NCBI GenBank assembly: GCA_937891045.1
Contig: CALBEV010000035.1
Span: 1-5,583, forward strand
Origin: an uncultured Burkholderiales bacterium
GTDB lineage: Bacteria > Pseudomonadota > Gammaproteobacteria > Burkholderiales > Burkholderiaceae
Direction: 5' to 3'
DNA: 5,583 nt
A program made the position numbers and the translations under genes. Positions 1 to 5,054 of the stretch are shown here, in pieces. The first letter of the stretch is position 1; every line of letters starts with the position of its first letter. The notes beneath the pieces were generated by a model. The model was given only the letters and a program-made list of their open reading frames with translations, did not search any database and was not told the DNA's origin.

Positions 1-319
1 GGTCGTAATCACGCGATTGGCCGCGCATGTAAATCATGCCGTTGATGCTGGAACACCCGCCCAACACTTTGCCACGCGGGTAACGCAGGCTACGGCCATT
101 GAGCCCATCGGCGGGCTCGGTCTGGTAAAGCCAATCGGTGCGCGGGTTGCCAATGCAGTACAAGTAACCGACCGGGATGTGCACCCAGTGGTAGTTGTCC
201 TTTTTGCCCGCTTCGATCAGCAGCACGCGATGGCCGGCATCGGCGCTCAGTCGGTTGGCCAACAGGCTGCCGGCTGTGCCGCCGCCGACGATGATGTAGT
301 CGAAGGTGTTGTCGTTCAT
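1..319 (-). CDS. GMC-family FAD-dependent alcohol/choline dehydrogenase-like oxidoreductase, N-terminal part (gene runs off the left edge)
   Basis: The minus strand reads from an ATG at 319-317 through 106 codons to the window edge without a stop. The protein starts MNDNTFDYIIVGGGTAGS, an FAD-binding Rossmann motif (G12, G14, G17). Strand beta-2 ends in Glu36 (LLIEAG), expected to bind the adenosine ribose. Residues 82-106 (RGKVLGGCSSINGMIYMRG, then QSRDYD) are the first GMC oxidoreductase signature. These features are diagnostic of the choline dehydrogenase-like branch; the full family is usually about 530-560 residues, so only about a fifth is visible. Upstream, GGAG/GGGA-rich sequence can serve as a ribosome binding site. 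The gene lies downstream of mmsA on the same strand, 205 bases away. In 3-hydroxypropionate catabolic loci of Pseudomonas and Cupriavidus the GMC enzyme beside mmsA is HpdH, which oxidises 3-hydroxypropionate to malonate semialdehyde. I infer that role from context; the substrate cannot be read from this fragment, and another primary alcohol is possible. Confidence 0.9.
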   Translation of the reverse strand, partial: MNDNTFDYIIVGGGTAGSLLANRLSADAGHRVLLIEAGKKDNYHWVHIPVGYLYCIGNPRTDWLYQTEPADGLNGRSLRYPRGKVLGGCSSINGMIYMRGQSRDYD

Positions 320-459
320 GTTGTTCCCAGTCTCCAGATTGAACGATTGTGCCTTCTTGCCGGTCGGCGCTTGCGCCCTGACAAGCAGCCTGATGGGGCT
401 GAAGTCGCCAACAGGGTGAGCGTGCGAAATCGAATCAGACCGAAAGGCGCCCACCAACG

Positions 460-494
460 CTGCGAGGGAGGCTGGGTCCCAGCCTCCCTCGCAG
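460..494 (-). terminator. Very strong hairpin between mmsA and the GMC gene (terminator, attenuator or mRNA stabiliser)
   Basis: Bases 460-476 are perfectly complementary to 478-494, a 17+17 inverted repeat around a single T at 477. As RNA this gives a stem of about 16 pairs, rich in GC, with a loop of about 3 bases. It begins about 30 bases after the mmsA stop codon on the minus strand. The bases after the stem on that strand (CGTTGGTGGGCGCC...) are not T-rich, so it is not a textbook intrinsic terminator. It may instead protect the 3' end of the mmsA transcript or reduce read-through into the GMC gene. The perfect symmetry is what is seen; the function is inferred. Confidence 0.6.
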
Positions 495-524
495 AAATCA
501 CCAACCAAGTCCAAAAAACTAAAT

Positions 525-2036
525 TTACTTGGCCGTCGGCATCACAAATTCAGCGCCCTTGCCGATGCTCTCGGGCCAGCGCTGCATGATGGACTTTTGC
601 TTGGTGTAGAACCGCACGCCCTCTTCGCCATAAGCGTGCATGTCGCCAAACAGCGAGCGCTTCCAGCCGCCAAAGCCGTGCCAGGCCATGGGTACGGGGA
701 TCGGCACGTTGATGCCGACCATGCCCACCTGGATGCGACGAGAAAATTCCCGGGCCACGTTGCCGTCGCGGGTGAAGCAGCTCACGCCGTTGCCAAACTC
801 GTGGTCGTTGATGATCTGCACGGCGGTGCCAAAGTCGGGCACGCGCACGCAGATCAAGACCGGGCCAAAAATCTCTTCCTTGTAGATCTTCATGTCGGTG
901 GTCACGTTGTCGAACAGCGTGCCGCCGAGCCAGAAACCGTTGTCGCAACCGGCACCGGCTTTTGCGCCGTCAAACTCGCGGCCGTCGACCAAGAGCTTGG
1001 CGCCCTCGGCCACGCCTGCGTCGATGTAGCCCTTGATGCGCTGACGCGCCGCGTCGGTCACGATGGGGCCCATTTCGGCGGCCAGGTTTTCACCGTTGAG
1101 CACTTGCAGTGCCTTGGTGCGCTCAATCAGTTTAGGCAAAATTTTGTCCGCCACATCGCCCACCAGCACCGCGACAGAGATCGCCATGCAGCGCTCACCG
1201 GCCGAGCCGTAACCCGCGCCTATCAGTGCGTCCACGGTCTGGTCGATGTCGGCATCGGGCATGACCACCAGGTGGTTTTTCGCGCCGCCCAAAGCTTGCA
1301 CCCGCTTACCGTGGTGCGCGCCAGTTTCGTAGATGTAGTTGGCAATCGGGGTGGAGCCGACGAAGCTGATGGCCTTCACATCAGGGTGCTCCAGCAGCGC
1401 GTCCACGGCTTCTTTATCGCCTTGCACCACGTTGAACACGCCGTCCGGCAAGCCAGCTTTTTTCAGGAGCTCGGCCATGAACAGCGAAGGCGTCGGGTCG
1501 GTTGGGCTGGGCTTCAAGATGAAGGTGTTGCCTGCGGCAATGGCCACCGGGAACATCCACATAGGCACCATGACGGGGAAGTTGAAAGGCGTGATGCCCG
1601 CGACCACGCCCAAAGGCTGGCGAAGGGTCCAGTTGTCGATGCCGGTGGAGACCTGGTCGGTGAAGTCGCCCTTGAGCAGCTGCGGTATGCCGGTGGCAAA
1701 TTCCACGATGTCGATGCCGCGGCTCACTTCGCCCTGCGCGTCGGTGAACACCTTGCCGTGCTCGGCGGTGATCATGTGGGCCAGCTCGTCTTTGTGCAGA
1801 TTCAGCAGTTCGAGGAACTTGAACATCACGCGGGCGCGGCGCAGGGGCGGTGTGTCGGCCCAAGCCGGGAAAGCGGCTTGCGCGGCGGCCACGGCTTTGA
1901 CCACTTCGGCGCTGTTGGCCAAGGCCACGTTGCCGGTCACGGCGCCGGTGGCCGGGTTGGTCACCGGCTGGCTGCGGCCCGAAGTGCCTGCGGCGACTTG
2001 GCCGCCAATGAAATGGCCGATGTGGGTGATGCTCAT
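525..2036 (-). CDS. mmsA: Methylmalonate-semialdehyde / malonate-semialdehyde dehydrogenase (CoA-acylating)
   Basis: A full-length 503-residue aldehyde dehydrogenase of the CoA-dependent MmsA branch. It oxidises methylmalonate semialdehyde to propionyl-CoA, or malonate semialdehyde to acetyl-CoA, with NAD+ and CoA and loss of CO2. Visible marks are the branch-typical [17 protein letters not shown] (151-167), the NAD-pocket FVGSTP (225-230), the catalytic Cys283 in GSAGERCMA, and KEEIFGPVL (386-394). The ELGGK glutamate that acts as general base in hydrolytic aldehyde dehydrogenases is replaced here (ALGGAKNH, 248-255), as expected for the CoA-dependent type. Length matches the family. The ATG at 2036 has a strong AAGGAG (2047-2042) at 5-base spacing. 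The gene is divergent from a LysR regulator and followed by a GMC dehydrogenase. This suggests 3-hydroxypropionate or 3-hydroxyisobutyrate breakdown; valine catabolism is the main alternative, but no other valine-pathway genes are visible. Confidence 0.96.
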   Translation of the reverse strand: MSITHIGHFIGGQVAAGTSGRSQPVTNPATGAVTGNVALANSAEVVKAVAAAQAAFPAWADTPPLRRARVMFKFLELLNLHKDELAHMITAEHGKVFTDAQGEVSRGIDIVEFATGIPQLLKGDFTDQVSTGIDNWTLRQPLGVVAGITPFNFPVMVPMWMFPVAIAAGNTFILKPSPTDPTPSLFMAELLKKAGLPDGVFNVVQGDKEAVDALLEHPDVKAISFVGSTPIANYIYETGAHHGKRVQALGGAKNHLVVMPDADIDQTVDALIGAGYGSAGERCMAISVAVLVGDVADKILPKLIERTKALQVLNGENLAAEMGPIVTDAARQRIKGYIDAGVAEGAKLLVDGREFDGAKAGAGCDNGFWLGGTLFDNVTTDMKIYKEEIFGPVLICVRVPDFGTAVQIINDHEFGNGVSCFTRDGNVAREFSRRIQVGMVGINVPIPVPMAWHGFGGWKRSLFGDMHAYGEEGVRFYTKQKSIMQRWPESIGKGAEFVMPTAK

Positions 2037-2149
2037 GGGGACTCCTTGTGGCTTGCGCCGGTTGCTTGTCGATGTGTTTCTTGTCGGAGCCCACCCTGTG
2101 AGCGATGTTGCGATCTTGCTTTGACCGTTCCATCGCCAATATGGGTGAG

Positions 2150-2166
2150 CACACGCATTGCGTGTG
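2150..2166. promoter_or_regulatory. Second perfect dyad over the predicted mmsA transcription start (candidate operator)
   Basis: CACACGCA, a central T, then TGCGTGTG: a perfect 8+8 inverted repeat of 17 bases centred at 2158. It overlaps the predicted mmsA start of transcription (about 2162), so a protein bound here would block initiation or early elongation. Its sequence differs from the AT-rich dyad at 2216-2237, so if it is an operator it probably serves another protein or a secondary site. As an RNA hairpin it would only form in a transcript starting upstream of it. Confidence 0.45.
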
Positions 2167-2168
2167 AC

Positions 2169-2197
2169 AGTTTAGGTACCCCTGCCATCCCCGGCAA
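2169..2197 (-). promoter_or_regulatory. Predicted sigma70-type promoter of mmsA
   Basis: On the minus strand TTGCCG (2197-2192, 4 of 6 matches to the -35 consensus) is followed after exactly 17 bases by TAAACT (2174-2169, 4 of 6 matches to the -10 consensus). Transcription would begin near 2162, giving a leader of about 125 bases before the mmsA ATG. The hexamers are weak, as expected for an activator-dependent promoter. The dyad at 2216-2237 lies about 64.5 bases upstream of that start, which supports the assignment. It was found by eye and has no experimental support here. Confidence 0.5.
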
Positions 2198-2215
2198 TGC
2201 CATAAAGCTGAATTG

Positions 2216-2237
2216 ATTGTTCAAAATAGTGAACAAT
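2216..2237. promoter_or_regulatory. Perfect AT-rich dyad, candidate LysR-type regulator recognition site in the divergent promoter region
   Basis: ATTGTTCA, six bases (AAATAG), then TGAACAAT: a perfect 8+8 inverted repeat centred at 2226.5. It lies in the region between divergent mmsA and the lysR gene, ending 6 bases before the regulator's ATG at 2244. LysR-type proteins commonly bind a dyad centred near -65 of the gene they activate and often repress their own gene from the same site. Here the centre is about -64.5 from the predicted mmsA start and directly abuts the lysR coding region, which fits both roles. The dyad has even symmetry, so it is not an exact T-N11-A box. Confidence 0.65.
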
Positions 2238-2243
2238 ACTTGG

Positions 2244-3182
2244 ATGGAAGAGCAAAAGATCATCACCCTTTGGACCCACCTGCACTGGCTGAGTGTGCTG
2301 GCACAGCAAGGCAGTTACACCGCTGCTGCTGCCCGTTTGGGCGTGAGCAAGGCCGCCATGAGCCAGCGCATCGCCGAGCTGGAGCGGGCCGCCAAAGTCA
2401 CCCTGGTGCAGCGCACCACCCGCAGCCTGCGCCTGACCGAGGCCGGACAAAAGTTGGTGGACGACACCCGCGCCTCGTTCGAGCAAATTGAGCAAAGTTT
2501 TGCGCAAGTGCGCGACTTGGCCCAGCAGCCCGGCGGTTTGATTCGGGTGACCGCACCCGTGGCGCTGGCCCGTCAGCAGCTGGTGCCGCTGTTCGCCGAT
2601 TTCCTGAAAGACTTTCCGGATGTGCGCCTGGAGTTGGACCTGTCCGATCGCCTGAACGCCTTGGCCACCGAAGGCTACGACCTGGCCATACGCCACACCG
2701 CCCACCCGCCGGACACGCATGTGGCCTGGTCGCTGTGCCCCACAGAGTCGGTGCTGGTCGCCACCCGTGTGTATTTGCGCAAACAGGGCGAGCCACAAAC
2801 GCCGCACGACCTGCAAGCCCACAACTGTCTGCACTACCCCCGCTCGCAAGACACCCCGGCCTGGACCTTCGAGCCGCGTTCGCTTTCACACGCTGCGGAG
2901 CGCGTCACCGTGCCTGTGACGGGCAATTTCGCCGCCAACAACAGCGAAGCGCTGCGCGAAGCCGCGCTCACCGGTGCGGGCATTGCCCTCATGCCCGACT
3001 TCAGCGCCCAAGCTGCTCTGCGCCAAGGCAAGCTGGTGCGGGTGCTGCCCGGCTGGAAACCCGTCGGGGCTTTTGCCGAAACCATTTATGCCATCCGCCC
3101 GTATTCACCGCATGTGCCCCGGGCGGTGACGGCGTTGGTGGGTCATTTGAAGAAGGGGCTTGAGGACGGGTTTGGGGTGTGA
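2244..3182 (+). CDS. LysR-type transcriptional regulator divergent from mmsA (HpdR-like by context)
   Basis: A complete LysR-type regulator of 312 residues if started at the ATG at 2244. The N-terminal winged helix-turn-helix is clear (about 14-61: GSYTAAAARLGVSKAAMSQ, then RIAELE and TRSLRLTEAGQ). A linker helix (about 72-90) and a periplasmic-binding-protein-like effector domain (about 93-300) follow, with typical LIRVTAP, GYDLAIR, AGIALMPDF and KLVRVLPGW segments. In-frame TTG (2217) and GTG (2229) codons lie upstream, but they fall inside the dyad at 2216-2237, so I prefer 2244; no strong Shine-Dalgarno sequence precedes any of them. Divergence from mmsA plus the GMC gene suggests it responds to a C3 hydroxyacid such as 3-hydroxypropionate, as HpdR does in Pseudomonas and Cupriavidus; this is inferred from context. 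Its type is certain, its ligand is not. It converges with the toxin gene, with 54 bases between the stops. Confidence 0.93.
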   Translation: MEEQKIITLWTHLHWLSVLAQQGSYTAAAARLGVSKAAMSQRIAELERAAKVTLVQRTTRSLRLTEAGQKLVDDTRASFEQIEQSFAQVRDLAQQPGGLIRVTAPVALARQQLVPLFADFLKDFPDVRLELDLSDRLNALATEGYDLAIRHTAHPPDTHVAWSLCPTESVLVATRVYLRKQGEPQTPHDLQAHNCLHYPRSQDTPAWTFEPRSLSHAAERVTVPVTGNFAANNSEALREAALTGAGIALMPDFSAQAALRQGKLVRVLPGWKPVGAFAETIYAIRPYSPHVPRAVTALVGHLKKGLEDGFGV

Positions 3183-3236
3183 TTTCCCGCCACCGATAAG
3201 ATTTGGCACCGCTGTTCTAATGCCGTTAAGGCGAAC

Positions 3237-3563
3237 TCAATCGGGTTCGGTCTGAAGCCAGGCTGGAATATCGCGTTGACCATGCAGCACGCGCCAAACA
3301 TCAATGTGGTCTGCTTTTTCGGTGTAAAAAACACCATGTGGGTAGCGGGTCAGTGGCCAAAACCGAAGACCCGGCAGGTTCAATTCGTGGGCATACCGTG
3401 GCGATCCCGTGGCGGGGTGTCGACCGATGTGGGCATAGGCTTTTTCCAGCGCATCAATCAAACCGAGAGCAGCAGATGGCGCGCCCTCATCTAAATAGTA
3501 GGCAACAGCTTGCTCAACATCCCAAAGGGCCAATTCGCGTGGGATGACTGGCTTTGTTTTCAC
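3237..3563 (-). CDS. parE: ParE/RelE-superfamily toxin of a type II toxin-antitoxin pair
   Basis: A 108-residue protein with the ParE pattern: an N-terminal helical hairpin (WDVEQAVAYYLDEGAPSAALGLIDALEKAYAHI, about 14-46), the GSPRYAHEL turn, LPGLRFWPLTRYPHGVFY (68-85), and the terminal DHIDVWRVLHGQRDIPAWL region, whose RVLHG.RD is a hallmark of the family. Members act in the cytoplasm, ParE on DNA gyrase and RelE on ribosome-bound mRNA. Close resemblance to ParE suggests gyrase, but this cannot be proven from sequence. The start is a GTG at 3563 whose first four bases (GTGA) contain the antitoxin stop codon. No Shine-Dalgarno is seen ahead of it, so translation probably depends on the upstream antitoxin gene. 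The symbol is given at family level. Confidence 0.88.
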   Translation of the reverse strand: MKTKPVIPRELALWDVEQAVAYYLDEGAPSAALGLIDALEKAYAHIGRHPATGSPRYAHELNLPGLRFWPLTRYPHGVFYTEKADHIDVWRVLHGQRDIPAWLQTEPD

Positions 3564-3811
3564 CGGGGTGAGAGGGTCCGGGTGGCTTGGTGAACCCGTT
3601 CACGCAAGCCGTCAAAGTAAGTCGCATTGACTGGAGCGGTGGGTGCGGAACCCGCACCGGTCAGGAGCAGTTCACGCAATTGCAGGCGATCCTGGTCCTT
3701 GCGTATCAACTCACGCACATACTCGCTGCTGGTGCCGTAGCCGCGCTGGCTGACTTGCATATCCACGAAAGTCTTCAAGGTTTCGGGCAGGGAAATGTTC
3801 ATGGTGCTCAT
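3560..3811 (-). CDS. parD: ParD-like ribbon-helix-helix antitoxin
   Basis: An 83-residue protein starting MSTMNISLPETLKTFVD. The first strand (MNISLP) followed by two helices (ETLKTFVDMQVSQRG and SSEYVRELIRKDQDR) is a ribbon-helix-helix DNA-binding fold of the ParD/CC2985 type. The C-terminal part (about 45-83) would wrap and neutralise the toxin. The 4-base overlap with the toxin gene, antitoxin first, is the standard order. The start is either ATG 3811 or ATG 3802, three codons later: GAGG sits only 2 bases before the first and 11 before the second, so neither spacing is ideal. A longer reading from a TTG at 3889 would add 26 residues with no family resemblance and would run through the predicted promoter, so I rejected it. 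The pair is expected to autorepress through the antitoxin. Confidence 0.88.
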   Translation of the reverse strand: MSTMNISLPETLKTFVDMQVSQRGYGTSSEYVRELIRKDQDRLQLRELLLTGAGSAPTAPVNATYFDGLRERVHQATRTLSPR

Positions 3812-3817
3812 GTCCTC

Positions 3818-3846
3818 AGCATAGTGATTTTGGCAAAAATTGGCAA
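3818..3846 (-). promoter_or_regulatory. Predicted promoter of the toxin-antitoxin operon
   Basis: On the minus strand TTGCCA (3846-3841, 5 of 6 to consensus) and TATGCT (3823-3818, 4 of 6) are separated by exactly 17 bases. The start of transcription would fall near 3811, which is the A of the first candidate antitoxin ATG. The message would then be leaderless, or have a leader of about 9 bases if ATG 3802 is used. Confidence 0.55.
3830..3846. repeat. TTGGCAA direct repeat with 10-base period, candidate antitoxin operator
   Basis: TTGGCAA occurs at 3830-3836 and again at 3840-3846, one helical turn apart. The copies cover the -35 hexamer and part of the spacer of the predicted toxin-antitoxin promoter. 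Ribbon-helix-helix antitoxins typically bind short repeated half-sites placed on one face of the DNA in their own promoters, so this is a reasonable autoregulation site. The assignment is inferred. Confidence 0.45.
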
Positions 3847-3942
3847 GATGCCTGCAGACTCTTGGATCTTTTAAATCCAACCCAGCCAATCATGGGCTAT
3901 TTCGCGTTGCATTGGATGAGGTGGTCGAAGCGGCACAGGAGG

Positions 3943-4317
3943 TCAGATGCTGAGTTGGATCTGGTCTGCAGCCAGCACCCGTAGTGCATCTTCTTGCCCC
4001 AGCGTGAACGCATCCGCCACCGTTGTGCCTGGTCGGCAATCCCAAGTGGACACGGGCACCTTGCGGCTGGGCTGCCAGTAGGTGCGCCCGTGTGCCTGAA
4101 ACAGCGCTGCTTGGTCAGGATAGTGGCGCGTCAGCAAGACAAGGGTGGATGCTTTTTCTGATTCGGTTTGAACTGGAATCGGCGCGTTGTCGGTGTAACC
4201 GCCGTCAAAAGCCAGGAACTGAATCTTTGAAAAATTCAGGGCTTGCATGTGTTTCTGCTGAATGACTTGGACGGTCGTCAGCAGGCTAAGGACTGGATGG
4301 CTGAGCGCAAGCCTAAG
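3943..4317 (-). pseudogene. C-terminal remnant of a patatin-like phospholipase
   Basis: The minus-strand frame ending at the TGA at 3943-3945 encodes a patatin-like C-terminal segment. LAFDGGYTDNAPIP holds the DGG motif with the catalytic Asp of patatins, and TLVLLTRHYP and RKVPVSTWDC follow. An ATG at 4248 would give only 101 residues and has no ribosome binding site. The same frame is open further upstream, and plausible coding continues there (LLTTVQVIQQKH directly before that ATG, LRLALSHPV before it). It stays open back to a stop at 4416-4414 inside marC, but contains no ATG, GTG or TTG before 4248. The N-terminal half of the family, with the oxyanion glycine loop and the GxSxG nucleophile, is missing. 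I therefore read it as a 5'-truncated, non-functional gene; the left limit of homology (about 4317) is approximate. The family call is by eye, and a short expressed protein of unknown role is the alternative. Confidence 0.55.
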
Positions 4318-4363
4318 CCTGTCAGTTGTGCAGGTGTCGTGCTTGACATGCTGCCTTGATCTT

Positions 4364-5002
4364 TCATATGCCCCGCGCCAGCAGCGGAAACAATTTTTGC
4401 AGCCCGTCGGCCATCACTTCAACGGCCAGCGCGGCCAGAATCAAACCCATCAGTCGGGTCATGACGTTGATGCCGGTTTTGCCCAAAAACCGTGCAATCG
4501 GGGTGGCCAAAGTAAAGCACACGGCGGTGGCCAAGGAGATGACGACGCCGTAAGCGACCAAGGTGCCCAGCTGGGTCAGGTTTTCAGCTTTTTCGGCATA
4601 AATCACCACCGTGGACATGGTGGCGGGGCCGGTGAGCATGGGAATGGTCAGCGGCACCACGGCGATGCTGGCGCCCATGGCGGCTTTGGCTTCGGCATCG
4701 TGCACTTCGTCTGCGTTGACGCGGGCTTCCGCAGGTTGGGCGTTCAGCATGGACAGGGCCGAGGTCAGCAGCAGCAGGCCCCCGCCGACTTGAAAACTGG
4801 CCAGCGAGATGCCGAAGAACGCCAAGATCTGCAGCCCCAACAAGGCACTGGCGGCGATCACCACAAACGCGGCAAAGGACGACACCCAGATGGTGCGTTG
4901 GCGTTGGGCCAGACTGAAGTCTTGCGTGTAGTGGATGAAAAACGGCACGATGGCCAAGGGGTTGACGATGGCCAGCAGGGTGATGAGCGGTTTGAAATCC
5001 AT
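4364..5002 (-). CDS. MarC-family (UPF0056) integral membrane protein
   Basis: A 212-residue hydrophobic protein with six predicted membrane helices (about 5-24, 40-60, 65-86, 113-133, 145-168, 178-200), which matches the MarC family in length and topology. Family-typical stretches are AIVNPLAIVPFF (11-22), SFQVGGGLLLL (69-79), VPLTIPMLTGPATMSTV (116-132) and GINVMTRLMGLILAALAVE (177-195). The NP and GP motifs in the two halves reflect the internal duplication of the family. It acts in the inner membrane; its transport substrate is not established, and the old link of E. coli MarC to multiple antibiotic resistance is not supported. No clear Shine-Dalgarno precedes the ATG at 5002, and a GC-rich hairpin (5014-5028) lies just upstream. 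It follows the MaoC-like gene by 50 bases on the same strand and may be co-transcribed with it, though the functions are not obviously linked. Confidence 0.92.
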   Translation of the reverse strand: MDFKPLITLLAIVNPLAIVPFFIHYTQDFSLAQRQRTIWVSSFAAFVVIAASALLGLQILAFFGISLASFQVGGGLLLLTSALSMLNAQPAEARVNADEVHDAEAKAAMGASIAVVPLTIPMLTGPATMSTVVIYAEKAENLTQLGTLVAYGVVISLATAVCFTLATPIARFLGKTGINVMTRLMGLILAALAVEVMADGLQKLFPLLARGI

Positions 5003-5013
5003 GGGCGCATTGT

Positions 5014-5028
5014 GCCGCCGAAGGCGGC
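5014..5028. repeat. GC-rich hairpin just upstream of marC
   Basis: GCCGCC, GAA, GGCGGC: a perfect 6+6 stem with a 3-base loop (a TTC loop when read on the minus strand). It sits about 12 bases before the marC ATG in the 50-base gap between the hydratase stop and marC. In a minus-strand transcript it would hold the region where a ribosome binding site is expected, which could lower translation of marC. Neither T-rich flank needed for a minus-strand terminator is present. Confidence 0.45.
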
Positions 5029-5031
5029 GGC

Positions 5032-5054
5032 CAACGCGCAGGCGTTGTTTTTTT
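5032..5054 (+). terminator. Intrinsic-terminator-like hairpin with T-tract on the + strand, facing against the genes
   Basis: CAACGC (5032-5037), loop GCAG, GCGTTG (5042-5047), then seven T (5048-5054). The order of stem then T-run is that of an intrinsic terminator for + strand transcription, yet both flanking genes are on the minus strand. The last T bases and the following A overlap the stop codon of the MaoC-like gene (5055-5053). On the minus strand it is an A-run followed by a hairpin with no T-run after it. It may block antisense transcription into the hydratase gene, or act as a processing or stability hairpin for the minus-strand message. The stem is short (6 pairs), so strength is uncertain. 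Confidence 0.5.

Noticed and set aside
17..589. A 190-residue open frame on the + strand
   Set aside because: It mirrors the GMC coding sequence, then crosses the intergenic hairpin and the end of mmsA; no family resemblance.
597..2216. A 539-residue open frame on the + strand opposite mmsA
   Set aside because: It is the antisense of a clear mmsA gene, rich in His, Val and Gly as expected for mirrored high-GC codons, with no recognisable domain.
2217..2243. Upstream TTG start for the LysR regulator
   Set aside because: The codons lie within the perfect dyad, add residues not typical of the LysR N-terminus and have no ribosome binding site; the ATG at 2244 fits better.
3183..3236. Terminator between the convergent LysR and toxin genes
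   Set aside because: Only a 3-base stem (GCC/GGC) is visible and there is no T-run.
3862..3880. Small hairpin TTGGAT-N7-ATCCAA upstream of the antitoxin
   Set aside because: Only a 6-base stem with no T-run and no clear relation to the promoter; likely chance.
3812..3889. N-terminal extension of the antitoxin from a TTG at 3889
   Set aside because: The extension has no ribbon-helix-helix similarity and would run through the predicted promoter and operator repeats.
4282..4321. Imperfect inverted repeat (CAGGCTAAGG ... CCTAAGCCTG, 9 of 10 pairs, 20-base loop) as a marC terminator
   Set aside because: It has no T-run on either side and falls in sequence that reads as part of the patatin-like remnant.
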